From NCBI GenBank assembly GCA_937930265.1, contig CALGLI010000168.1, positions 1 to 38,561 on the forward strand: DNA of 38,561 nt. The letters are read 5' to 3'. The notes under the pieces are model-generated. The model was not told where the DNA came from, did no database searches, and was given only the letters and a program-made list of their open reading frames with translations. Both the position numbers and the translations under genes were made by a program. This document shows, piece by piece, positions 24,211 through 33,700 of this stretch. How positions within the stretch are numbered: the stretch's first letter is position 1; every line of letters begins with the position of its first letter. This stretch comes from an uncultured Veillonella sp. Its GTDB lineage: Bacteria; Bacillota; Negativicutes; Veillonellales; Veillonellaceae.

Positions 24211-24681
24211 ATGCAAACTATTCCACTAGCGGTCATTGCTAACAGATGGGCGGAAGCGGTTAAGGATAATCAGAAGATTACCGACTACTGCATGGAGCAC
24301 TTCGGAAAGGACCTTGGTATTTACATCGGATATGATGACGCCGGCGCACCTCTTGAAGAGGATTGTCCATGCGTGATCATCATGATGGATAACAAGTCTG
24401 AGGGCTTGGCTAGTTCTTACTCTTACACCCTACAACTCGTATGGGGAATAGTAAGAGCTGAGGCAGAACGTGAAGGCCGTGTAGTGAAATACACAGGAGC
24501 GTTCGAGTGTGACGAACTTGGCCAACTACTTATCGAATGTATCATGGCAGTTAACCCTAACTATCCTGTCATTAACATTGACTATGAAACAGACAATATC
24601 TCGTGGCGTCCTGTATATCCAGGTAAAGCCACATACACTATAGAAATACCGCACGTAATTGGCGGTAATGTTGAATATTAG
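24211..24681 (+). CDS. Tail terminator-like protein (gpU position)
   Basis: 156 residues. The alternating beta/helical pattern (CVIIMMDNKSEG, YSYTLQLVWGIVRAE, FECDELGQLLIECIMAVN, WRPVYPGKATYTIEI) and position between gpZ-like and tail-tube genes suggest the tail terminator that caps tube polymerisation. No sequence motif is decisive. Confidence 0.58.
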   Translation: MQTIPLAVIANRWAEAVKDNQKITDYCMEHFGKDLGIYIGYDDAGAPLEEDCPCVIIMMDNKSEGLASSYSYTLQLVWGIVRAEAEREGRVVKYTGAFECDELGQLLIECIMAVNPNYPVINIDYETDNISWRPVYPGKATYTIEIPHVIGGNVEY

Positions 24682-24691
24682 GAGGATAAAC

Positions 24692-25642
24692 ATGGTAGTA
24701 GCTAAACGTGCACAAGGTGCACAATCTTCTCTTACAATGGCCTTTGAAACTGACTTCGGTACTACACCATCTACTGGTGGCGTTATAATGCCTATTATCA
24801 GTTCCTCTTTGAAGGCTAGCCAAAACTTGAATGACTCCTCTGTTATTCGAGGCACTCGTAATCCTGCGGCACCTAGTCGCGGTAACATCGATACATCCGG
24901 TAGCATTGTTCCACCAGTTGATGTATTAGGTTTTGGCTATTGGTTAAAGCTAGGCTTTGGTGCTCCAACTACAACAGCACAAGGTACTGGTAAGAAACAC
25001 GTATTTAAAATTGGTCCAGATATGCCATCTGCTACCTTTGAACAAGGTTATAAGGATATTAGTACTTACCAACAATTCAGTGGCGTACGCATGAATAAGA
25101 TGGCCTTAAACTTCGGTGGTGACTCTGAATTAACTGCATCTATCGATGTAATGGGATGTAAAGAAACAATGGCAGCAGTATCATTCGATACAGCGCCTAA
25201 ATCCATTGTGTTTACTCCCTTCGAAAACCTTGAAGCCACCATAAAAGAAGGTGGTGTAACTGTAGCTAATGTATTGTCCATGAGCCTTGATATCGACTTT
25301 GGCCTAGATGGTGACTCTTATGCTATCGGCGGTAAAGGCTTCCGTACATACATTGATACAGGTATTGTTGGCGTATCCGGTACTATTAAAGCGTTCTTCC
25401 AAAATATGGACCTTTTAAATAAAGCTGTAAATGGTACTGAATCCAGTCTTGAATTAACTCTTACTAAAGGTACTAATTCCTTGACTATCAAATTGCCTGA
25501 ATTGATTTACGAACGTAACTCTCCTGGTATCGATGGTCCTAAAGGCGTAAATATTGAACTCCCATTCAAAGCATATTATGGCGATGATGCCGGTCAATCT
25601 GCAGTAGTATTTGAATTGGTTAACAGCCAAGTATCTTACTAA
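24692..25642 (+). CDS. Major tail tube protein
   Basis: 316 residues from the ATG at 24692, which has GGAGG 6 bases upstream; an in-frame ATG at 24659 lies within the previous gene. It is beta-rich with VVAKRAQGAQSSLTMAFETDFGTTP at the N terminus, as in phage tail tube proteins that begin with a target 'fetdfG.tP' loop. A GFRTYIDTGIVGVSGTIKAFF segment is typical of the tube fold. It precedes the gpG/gpT cassette, the standard place for the tube subunit. Confidence 0.85.
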   Translation: MVVAKRAQGAQSSLTMAFETDFGTTPSTGGVIMPIISSSLKASQNLNDSSVIRGTRNPAAPSRGNIDTSGSIVPPVDVLGFGYWLKLGFGAPTTTAQGTGKKHVFKIGPDMPSATFEQGYKDISTYQQFSGVRMNKMALNFGGDSELTASIDVMGCKETMAAVSFDTAPKSIVFTPFENLEATIKEGGVTVANVLSMSLDIDFGLDGDSYAIGGKGFRTYIDTGIVGVSGTIKAFFQNMDLLNKAVNGTESSLELTLTKGTNSLTIKLPELIYERNSPGIDGPKGVNIELPFKAYYGDDAGQSAVVFELVNSQVSY

Positions 25643-25664
25643 TCTAACTCATTAGGAGGTAACT

Positions 25665-25946
25665 ATGAATCTTCAAGGTAAAGAATTAAAACCAAGAGCC
25701 CTTACATGGACTGAACGTGACGCATTAATCAAAGCTGGTTTAGACTTCGTGTATTGTCCAGTAGATGTTGATGATCAAGTAGCATCTATCGTTCGTAGTC
25801 GTGATATTATGCGTTTCATCTTAACTGATGTATATAAGCTCACAGATGAGGAACTCAATACAGTAAGTGATAAGGATGCAATGACATTCGCCGGTGAAGT
25901 CATTACATTAACTTACCAATTACAAGAAGAAACAGAAAAAAACTAG
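25665..25946 (+). CDS. Tail assembly chaperone gpG-like
   Basis: 93 residues, small, acidic and helical (WTERDALIKAGLDFVY, SIVRSRDIMRFILTDVYKLTDEELNTVSDKDAMTFAGEVITLTYQLQEE), directly before the tape measure. AGGAGG precedes the ATG. Its 3' end contains A-AAA-AAC (25937-25943) right before the TAG, so part of the ribosomes should shift -1 to make the G-T fusion. It coats and solubilises the tape measure during tail assembly. Confidence 0.85.
   Translation: MNLQGKELKPRALTWTERDALIKAGLDFVYCPVDVDDQVASIVRSRDIMRFILTDVYKLTDEELNTVSDKDAMTFAGEVITLTYQLQEETEKN
25937..25943 (+). promoter_or_regulatory. Programmed -1 ribosomal frameshift site
   Basis: The heptamer A AAA AAC is in the correct X XXY YYZ register with frame 0 (…GAA AAA AAC TAG). 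After a -1 slip the ribosome bypasses the TAG and reads CTA GAA GAG GCG TGG…, continuing into the downstream ORF to 26275. This is the classic lambda G/GT arrangement. Confidence 0.88.
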
Positions 25947-26275
25947 AAGAGGCGTGGAGGTGGATGTCCTCGGATAAGCCGAAGTACTGCAAGGGATGTA
26001 AGGAATTACAAACCGCTACAAAGCAGTCCTTCGACTGCTCCGAGTGTGACTTTAACCCACCACGCCTATTATTCGGTTCGAAATTAGCTATGAAGCTGTA
26101 CAACCTGTCACGCAGTCAAAGAAATTACCACTCAGGCGGACTAGCCGGGTTCGACTATCCGGCTATACGTACAGTGGCCGAGATAAATAACATTAACCTA
26201 AATCCGATGTTATTTAGTCTTATGTGGATATTAGAGGGTTTAGAAATGGAGGCGATGAATAAGGATGTCGAATAA
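25943..26275 (+). CDS. T part of the gpGT tail assembly chaperone (frameshift extension)
   Basis: 110 residues in the -1 frame beginning LEEAWRWMSSDKPKYCKGCKE. A four-cysteine cluster (CKGC... CSEC) suggests a zinc site; the later part (AEINNINLNPMLFSLMWILEGLEMEAMNKDVE) is helical. With gpG the fusion is about 203 residues. An ATG at 25964 exists, but its GGAGG is only 3 bases away, too close for good initiation, which supports frameshifting as the main route. The T domain recruits the tube subunit to the tape measure. It overlaps the tape measure by 11 bases. Confidence 0.82.
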   Translation, partial: LEEAWRWMSSDKPKYCKGCKELQTATKQSFDCSECDFNPPRLLFGSKLAMKLYNLSRSQRNYHSGGLAGFDYPAIRTVAEINNINLNPMLFSLMWILEGLEMEAMNKDVE

Positions 26276-29200
26276 CGTAGTAGATATCATAGTGCAACTG
26301 ACCGACAAGAACGCGCAAGCCGGTTTAGAGAAAATCGCCGCTACCTCTAAGGGGACAGTTGCAGAGCTTTCAAAGTTAAAGAATGAATTATTCGCCATAG
26401 GTGCAGGTGCTGGTATTGCAGGGTTAGGTACTAAACTTGCAAAAGAGGCGCTATCTTGGAACTTGTCAGTAAAGAAGATGCAATCCTTAACAGGGGCAAC
26501 TGCTGAGCAAGCAAGTACCTTTATATCTGTGGCTAACTATATGGGCGTTGCTACTGATGTAAGTACAGTAGCGTTTGCTAAGTTTGCTAAAGCAGTCTCT
26601 ACCGCTCAGGACAAGATGCAAGTTGCATCAGCTGAAGGTAAGCTAGCGACTGATATGTTTAGTCGTTTGGGTATTAGCATTGATCAGATTCAAGGTAAGA
26701 ACACCCTTGAAGTATTCTCTATTATCCAAGACCGATTAAGGAATATGAAAGACGGTGCCGAAAAGACACGGGTTGAGATGGAACTGTTTGGTAAAACAGG
26801 TTATCAACTTCACGGTATGCTGAATTTGTCCGCTGAGGCAATGAAGCAAGTCGAAGACCGTGCTAGAGCAATGGGGCTCATCATCAATGATGAAGCAGCT
26901 CAAAAGTCCGCATCCTTTAATCGTCAGTTAAAAGATATGGAACAGACAGGTAAGAGACTGGCCATTATGATTGGCCAAGAATTGCTACCTGTTGTTATGG
27001 AATATGCACAAGGTGCTATTAATCTTACTAAGACATATAGTGAGTTAGCAACCGAGCAGAAGGAAGCTATCTCAGGGCTTCTTAAATTTGGCCTAGAAGC
27101 AAGCATAGCCATAACTGCTATCCAATCTATCACGAGCGCATTGAAGTTCATGAGATTGGCTACAATAGCAGCCGCAGGTCCTTGGCTTGCATTGGCAACC
27201 GCTATCGGCTTAGCCGGTAAGGCACTATTAGATTATCGCTACAAGGAAGCCACTAAGGGTACTGACTTAGGCGTTGATGTGAATGGGCTTAGAGCTCATA
27301 AGAACTTAAACGCACCTGGTACTAATGAAGCCTACATGGCAAACAAAGATGGGCGGTACTGGGTAGAAGATAGTGCATTCTTCGGACTTATTAAGAACGA
27401 TCGTTTAGCAACAAAAGATGAAGGGGCTCAAATCGATGCTGCTATTAAGGCTAAGGAAGCGGCAGATGCTGCGAAGAAAAAAGCCGAAGAAGAGCAAGCT
27501 AAGATGGAGCAAGAAATCGAGAATGCTAAGAATGGTCTTACTAACAATGAAGCTATCAATAAGGCTAATGAAGAAGCCGGCAAGGCAGCCAAAGCCCAAG
27601 AGGCAGCGGCAAAGAAGGCAGAACAAGCAGCCGAGAAATTGGCAAGTTCTGTTGAGCGTCTTAACGAGCTTATCCGTAGTCTAACACTTCAATCTTTAGA
27701 GATTGATGGTAGCCAATATGAAATCGATAAGCTCAACGCTAAGAATCAATATGAAACGAATAATAAGAATATTCGTGAGATTATTCGTTCTGCAGCCGGC
27801 TTAGGTAATGTAGGAGGTGGCTCAGGTAGTGCCTCTGGTGTACTAGATGCCGCTAATGCTCAACTAGGCAAAGCCTATGTATTGGGTGCAGATGGCACTT
27901 GGGCTACAGATTGCGGTAAGTTGTTCGCAGATAGCGTAAAAGAAACATTCGGCAAGGATGTACCTCGGTACGTTCCATCTATTATGGATGCAGCGGCAGA
28001 AGCCGGAGCATGGCACCCAGAAGGTGACGGATATGTTCCTAAAGCAGGTGACGGTGTCGTTGTACTTGGTGATAACCATATTGTTATTGCTGATGGTAAT
28101 GGCGGATATACAGGCGCTAACTCTAGTACAGGGGTAGTCGCTAAGCAGTCTATTACGGGCGATTTTGGAGCGATTACAGGATACGTTGACACATCTAAAT
28201 TAGTAGGTGTGTCTGGCTCTGCAGATGCGCTTAAAAACGCAAATGCAAAAGCGTTGGCAAATTCCAACCTAGTAGCGGAAGCTAAGGCTAAGAATGAGGA
28301 AGTATACCAAAAGAAACTAGCTGAAGCTGACCGTAACCAAAAGATACGTGTTCGTAAAATGAATGAAGATATTGTCAAGTTAGACCTTGAACGTACAGGC
28401 GATCGTTTGCAACTTATCAAGGCTGAATCTGAAGCTCAACAAGCGCAGATTGACGATAACATTCGTGAGTATACAAAAGCCGTTGGTGATAAGACATTAG
28501 CGGAGAAGAAAGCTAATGCTGAGAAGTTAAAGCTTACGGCTGAGACTAATCAGAAAATTCGTGAATTAGCTTATACGCAACTTAATGAAGATGTGGATAA
28601 GCAGTCTAACTTAGTGAAGCTTGGCCGTGTATCTCAAGAAGATGCAGATAAGGTACTTGATGAGTCGCTTAAGTCTTATATCTCTTATGCACAGTCTGAG
28701 CTTAACGAAGCTCAATTAAGCGCTACACAACGCTTACAGATTGAAAAGAACCTAGTTGAAGCTCAACAAAAATTATGGGAAGCCGCAGGACGTAACTTGC
28801 GTACTAGCCTAGCAGAAGGCGCTAGACAGTACAATCAACAAGTGACTAACTATGGTGACCTAGCGAAGTCTACTTTTGATAGTACGATGAGCAGTATTAA
28901 CTCTTCCTTCACTAGTCACTTAGAAGGGATAGCTACTGATGCTGAGTCATTTGGTAAAGGGCTTAAGAATATCTTCAAGGATATTACAAATAGTATCCTC
29001 AAGATGCTTGTAAACCTATCCTTCCAACAGTACGTACAACCTAAGCTACAAAGCCTATTTGGGGGTGTAGTAAACGGTCTAGGCGCTTTAGGTGCTAGCC
29101 GTGGCGGTGTATCTTCGTTTGCAAGTGGTGGTTCTTTCAGTTCCGCATTTACCGGAAATAGCTTCGGTAAGTTCGCAAGCGGTGGTATAGCTCCTGACGG

Positions 29201-29471
29201 AATGACATTAGTTGGTGAGAATGGGCCAGAGCTCTTACAGTTCAACTCCTCTCATCGCATTTACAATGCTAGCCAAACACGCAAGATGATTGGCGGTGAA
29301 GGTGCTAATAAAGTAACGGTTAACATCATCAATCAATCTGGCCAACAACTAGATAGCCAACAACAAGAAACTAAGTTTGATGGCGAACAAACGATAGTTG
29401 ATGTAGTAGTATCTAGTCTCATGACGAACAAAGGAGGTATGCGTGATGCCATTAAGGCAGCCGCAGTATAG
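26265..29471 (+). CDS. Tail tape measure protein with embedded NlpC/P60-like domain
   Basis: 1068 residues. The N-terminal third (QAGLEKIAATSKGTVAELSKLK...) is the usual phage tape measure start. A hydrophobic part follows (~270-320), then long A/K/E-rich coiled coil (~385-470). Around residues 520-650 is a papain-fold NlpC/P60-like domain: AANAQLGKAYVLGADGTWATDCGKLFADSV (catalytic Cys ~550) and GDGVVVLGDNHIVIAD (His ~605). A second coiled coil is followed by a lambda gpH-like C terminus (FGKGLKNIFKDITNSILKMLVNL, GLALPMLVGENGPE-type DGMTLVGENGPELLQF). Length sets the tail (~150 nm by the usual ~0.15 nm per residue). The peptidase would open peptidoglycan at DNA entry. Confidence 0.92.
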   Translation: MSNNVVDIIVQLTDKNAQAGLEKIAATSKGTVAELSKLKNELFAIGAGAGIAGLGTKLAKEALSWNLSVKKMQSLTGATAEQASTFISVANYMGVATDVSTVAFAKFAKAVSTAQDKMQVASAEGKLATDMFSRLGISIDQIQGKNTLEVFSIIQDRLRNMKDGAEKTRVEMELFGKTGYQLHGMLNLSAEAMKQVEDRARAMGLIINDEAAQKSASFNRQLKDMEQTGKRLAIMIGQELLPVVMEYAQGAINLTKTYSELATEQKEAISGLLKFGLEASIAITAIQSITSALKFMRLATIAAAGPWLALATAIGLAGKALLDYRYKEATKGTDLGVDVNGLRAHKNLNAPGTNEAYMANKDGRYWVEDSAFFGLIKNDRLATKDEGAQIDAAIKAKEAADAAKKKAEEEQAKMEQEIENAKNGLTNNEAINKANEEAGKAAKAQEAAAKKAEQAAEKLASSVERLNELIRSLTLQSLEIDGSQYEIDKLNAKNQYETNNKNIREIIRSAAGLGNVGGGSGSASGVLDAANAQLGKAYVLGADGTWATDCGKLFADSVKETFGKDVPRYVPSIMDAAAEAGAWHPEGDGYVPKAGDGVVVLGDNHIVIADGNGGYTGANSSTGVVAKQSITGDFGAITGYVDTSKLVGVSGSADALKNANAKALANSNLVAEAKAKNEEVYQKKLAEADRNQKIRVRKMNEDIVKLDLERTGDRLQLIKAESEAQQAQIDDNIREYTKAVGDKTLAEKKANAEKLKLTAETNQKIRELAYTQLNEDVDKQSNLVKLGRVSQEDADKVLDESLKSYISYAQSELNEAQLSATQRLQIEKNLVEAQQKLWEAAGRNLRTSLAEGARQYNQQVTNYGDLAKSTFDSTMSSINSSFTSHLEGIATDAESFGKGLKNIFKDITNSILKMLVNLSFQQYVQPKLQSLFGGVVNGLGALGASRGGVSSFASGGSFSSAFTGNSFGKFASGGIAPDGMTLVGENGPELLQFNSSHRIYNASQTRKMIGGEGANKVTVNIINQSGQQLDSQQQETKFDGEQTIVDVVVSSLMTNKGGMRDAIKAAAV

Positions 29472-29474
29472 CGT

Positions 29475-29807
29475 ATGTTAGAATTCCCAAACATAAGATA
29501 TCCGATATACCCTATCGATGAAACAACGCCTGATGTAAGTCGTAAGGCTCAGGTAGAAAACATGACGATGTTAACACATCGTAAGACTACGAAAGCATTA
29601 CGATCGTATTCAGTAAATTACAAAATACCAACTACAGAGTATGTCCGCTTAAGGAATTTCTTTGACCAGGTCAATACCGCTGAGATATTTCTTTGGACAC
29701 ACCCTGAAACACTGGCAAAGATTAGAGTTAGGTTCGCTGACCAACTCCATTTCTCTGCTAGTGATTATGGGATATGGACAGGTTCTATTCAGTTACAGGA
29801 GGCTTAG
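29475..29807 (+). CDS. Minor tail protein, gpM-like
   Basis: 110 residues, the same size as lambda gpM (109), with a shared layout: RKAQVENMTMLTHRKTTKALRSYSVNYKIPTTEYVRLRNFFDQVNTAEIFLWTHPET... IRVRFADQ. Placed after the tape measure and before gpL as in lambda. It forms the ring at the base of the tail tube. Confidence 0.82.
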   Translation: MLEFPNIRYPIYPIDETTPDVSRKAQVENMTMLTHRKTTKALRSYSVNYKIPTTEYVRLRNFFDQVNTAEIFLWTHPETLAKIRVRFADQLHFSASDYGIWTGSIQLQEA

Positions 29808-30416
29808 ATGTTAACGCTATCAACTGCATCTATTATCGAAAAGAATAAGATATCCTCCACTGGTGCATGGGTAATGGCTATTGAGCTACACCACCCTGAA
29901 GGCAATATCCTTCTGGTGAATAACACAGAAGATTTGACATTAGGTGGCAAGCAGTATACGGCGTTCCCATTCAAGCTAGAGGATATTAACGAGGACACTA
30001 AGCAGATGCCTAACGTTAAACTCTCTGTAGCGAATGTAACCGGTACTATCCAACGGTTAGTAGAAAAGAATAAAGGCCTCACAGATTGTGAGGTCAATAT
30101 TCGCATATTCAATACTAACTTACCGGACATTATTGAATTAGAAGAAACGTTCATCATTAATGCATCTCAATCTAAAGCAGATTGGGTAGTGTTCACATTA
30201 GGTACAGACTTCTCATTTTCTCGTAGGTTCCCACCTGTTCGAGTCATGAAAGACTACTGTCCTTTCAAATTTAAGTCTGTAGAGTGCGGATACAAAGGGT
30301 ACGCACAATCATGTAACAAAACGCTAAAACGCTGTCGTGAGTTAAATAACAGCGTTAGATTTGGCGGTGAGCCAACAATACCACAAGGGGGATTATATGT
30401 ATCTAACTCTAAATAA
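29808..30416 (+). CDS. Minor tail protein, gpL-like, with four-cysteine cluster
   Basis: 202 residues. An N-terminal beta domain (~1-135) is followed by a C-terminal segment with C151, C160, C169 and C176 (YCPFKFKSVECGYKG, SCNKTLKRC), then NNSVRFGGEPTIPQ. In lambda gpL the equivalent cysteines bind an iron-sulfur cluster. It begins directly after the gpM stop. It belongs to the tail tip and overlaps the gpK-like gene by 20 bases. Confidence 0.88.
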   Translation: MLTLSTASIIEKNKISSTGAWVMAIELHHPEGNILLVNNTEDLTLGGKQYTAFPFKLEDINEDTKQMPNVKLSVANVTGTIQRLVEKNKGLTDCEVNIRIFNTNLPDIIELEETFIINASQSKADWVVFTLGTDFSFSRRFPPVRVMKDYCPFKFKSVECGYKGYAQSCNKTLKRCRELNNSVRFGGEPTIPQGGLYVSNSK

Positions 30417-30738
30417 CCTAATAGGAACTCCGTGGAAAGAGTTGCCTTGTTGGGAGCTTGTGGTAGAGGTGTACAAGAGAAATGGTATTCAGCTTGAGCC
30501 ATACGCAACATATTGGCCAGATATGAACTCACCTTGGCACGAAGTCAAGGAGCCGGAAGTAGGGGACATAATTGTCATGAACCTCTACAGTAATAATGCT
30601 GATCATATCGCAGTATATGTAGGCGAAGGTAAGATGATACATTCTACCGAATATGCGGGAGTGTGTATCGTACCAATGGACAGATTAAGAAAACGTATAT
30701 TAGGAGTGTACAGGCACAAGGAGGCTCAAAATGATTAG
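30397..30738 (+). CDS. gpK-like tail tip protein with NlpC/P60 fold
   Basis: 113 residues from the ATG at 30397 (AAGGGGG upstream); the in-frame start at 30361 has no ribosome binding site. LIGTPWKELPCWELVVEVYKRNG (C18) and GDIIVMNLYSNNADHIAVYVGEGKMIHS (His near 76) are the NlpC/P60 Cys and His blocks. It lacks the JAB-type N-terminal half of lambda gpK. Probably helps tail-tip assembly or cleaves peptidoglycan. It overlaps both neighbours. Confidence 0.83.
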   Translation: MYLTLNNLIGTPWKELPCWELVVEVYKRNGIQLEPYATYWPDMNSPWHEVKEPEVGDIIVMNLYSNNADHIAVYVGEGKMIHSTEYAGVCIVPMDRLRKRILGVYRHKEAQND

Positions 30739-33700
30739 ATTAGTAATTGCTCGAAACCCATTCGACCTTACCACTAGACAAGAGACTCTTGTGCCTTTTG
30801 TTGAAGGTAAAAAACTTAATCAATATTTCACAGAACCAGGTAACTGGGTGTACTCCATTAATGGTGAGTTAGTAGATGATACCGCATCACCTACGGACGA
30901 AGCCTATGTAGTGGTATTACCAAAGGTAGAAAAGCAAGTGCTTGGCATCTTATTATCTATCGGCTTATCTATTGCGACTGCTGGTATTGCCTCCGGTGCA
31001 ATATTCGGTATTACTAGCGTATTAGGTCGTACGCTCGCAGCAATGGCTATCGGTATGATTGGCAACACGATCATATCTAAATTAACGGCGCCTAAAACTG
31101 ATAGCTCAAATACTGAACAGTCAGCTACGTACGGATGGCAAGGCTCCCAGACTATAGTTGGCCAAGGTCATCCATTAGCTATCACTTATGGTAAGTGTAA
31201 AAGTGCAGGCATGCTAATATCTCGTCACGTAATAAGCGATGGGAGTAAGCAGTATCTTAACTTACTATACTGCGCCGGTGAAGGCCCTATCGATTCTATC
31301 TCTAATATCAAATTAAACGGTAACCCTGTAGGTAACTATAAGGATGTACAAGTTGATATTAGACTCGGTACAAATGACCAAACAGTTATCCCTAACTTCA
31401 ACGATAACTACGCTGACCAACCATTGACTTATGAGCTTACGAATGATTGGTCTATCCATCAAACGCAAGGTAATTTATCTACTGCGTTAGAGGTGACTTT
31501 ATCATTACCTAATGGTTTGTATTACTCTAATGACAAAGGCGGTTTAAGTGAAACGTCAGTCACTATCGAAGGTGGCTATCGTAAAGTGGGGTCTGCTGAA
31601 TGGATACCTCTACCATTGAGTAATGATGGTGGCCAAGATGGTATGGTTGAAAAGAAAGACGGTAAATGGTATCGACTATTTAGCCATTCTAAAACACCGA
31701 TTGATACTAGCAAGTACTCAGGCACTATTAAGGATAAATCCAATAAGGCTATCTACAGGGTATTCAGGTTCGATGTAAAGGAACCAGGACAGTACGAAGT
31801 CCGTATGCGATGCGCACATAAAGACGGCAACTCTAACCGCCATGTGAACAAAGTATATTGGTCTCAGTTAACTCAGATAGTCTATGACGACTTCATTCAC
31901 CCTGGTAAGGTTCTCATTGGTATTAAGGCATTAGCGACTGACCAATTAAATGGTAATGATCCAAACGTCACCTGGTTACAGGAACGCAAAACAGTATGGG
32001 TATTTAATACCTACACTGGAGCGTATGAGTCTAAGCCGGCTAATAATCCGGCATGGGCTTGTTACGATATCCTACATCATTGCCGTAAGATTGGTGATGA
32101 GTATGTAGTTAAAGGTGCACCTCGTGAACGCTTCGTATATGACGCATTTAAAGCTTGGGCTGATAAGTGCGACGAGAAGCATATTACATTTAACTACATT
32201 TATGATAGTGCTAGTCAAGTATGGGATGCGCTTAAGTACGCTGAGAATGTAGGTAGAGGTAAGGTAATACCTCTAGGTACTCGGTTTAGTTGCATTTACG
32301 ATTATGCTGCTACACCTACTCAGCTATTTACTGTAGGCAATATCAAGATGGACTCATTCATGGAAGAGTTCCAGGCTACATCTTCTAGGGCAAACGCTAT
32401 CGAGGTATCATTCCTCAATAAAGCTAAGGACTATGAACGTGATGTACTTCCAGTGTTCAGTGAAGAATATGACGTAACTACATCATTAGCTAGTCCTGCG
32501 CAAGTAGAACTTATGGGATGTGATAACGTAGACCAAGCCTATAATTACGCTAAACACTACCTAAGAGCGAATAAGTACGAAGTGCGCACTTGTACCTTCG
32601 AGGCTTTTACAGACGCCATAGCGTGTACGATAGGCGATGTAATTCTCTTACAACACGATGTGACAGACTGGGGACAAGGTGGCCGTATAGTATCTGCTAC
32701 TGGTAATAAGGTAGTGCTTGATAGAGACGTTACATTCGAGCAAGGTAAGACATATCGACTTATGGTGCGTAACGCTACTACAGATGCATTAGAATCTTAT
32801 GACGTGGCTAGTGCCAGCGGTAATACATTAACTCTAGCTAAGAGTGTAGTTGTCCAAACTGATGATCTATATACCTATGGTGAGGCTACTAAGGAAGCTA
32901 AGCCATTTAGAGTATTGTCTATCAGTAAGTCAAATTCTGAAATGACTCGGAAGATATCCTGTATTGAATACTATCCTGAGCTATACGCAGGCGATGACGG
33001 TTCCGTTCCTATCATTGACTATACTACACAGTCCGATGTACTTAAGGTTATTAACCTAGTACTCTTAGCCGATACTAAGACATTAAAGGACGGTACAGTT
33101 TTATGTGATATCAATGGTACATGGCAATTACCAAGGGGTAGAGTGGCTAAGAATATCATCGTTTATTACAAGCCTGTTACTACTCAAGAGTGGCAACAGT
33201 TCAAGGTGTTAGATGGTAGTGCTACTAGCGTAACTATTCCAAGCGTAGCGACTGACGTCAATTACGACGTTAAGATTGTATGTACAAGTGATACAGGAGC
33301 TGCGTATGAGGGTGTAGAGCGTGCAGTGTATGTAAGTGGTAAGGAAATACCACCGGCTACACCTAAAGGCTTTAAGGTGACACAGGATGCAGTCAATAGC
33401 AGCGTACTTCACTTATCGTGGGAACCTAATACAGAGGCAGACCTACATGGATACACGCTATACGACGGCAATGATGTAGTACTCATTAAACATATAGGCG
33501 GTACATCCTACTCGTACTTCATTCCTAATACTGGTAATTACCAATTCAAACTATCGGCTATTGATACGTCCGGTAATGAAAGCGGTAAGGCTGAAGCACA
33601 TATTACAGCGACTGTATCTGCTGAGAGCGTGGCTACACCAAATGCGACTGCTCGTGGTGAGGTAACAATCGGTAAGACGATCGTTGCTGCATGGGACCCT

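Noticed and set aside
27420..27690. 88-residue plus-strand ORF in the tape measure coiled coil
   Set aside because: Extremely K/R-rich shadow frame of the A/K/E-rich coiled coil.
27875..28420. 181-residue minus-strand ORF opposite the tape measure
   Set aside because: Low-complexity antisense shadow (Ser/Pro/Ala-rich) of the Gly/Ala-rich peptidase region; no start signal.
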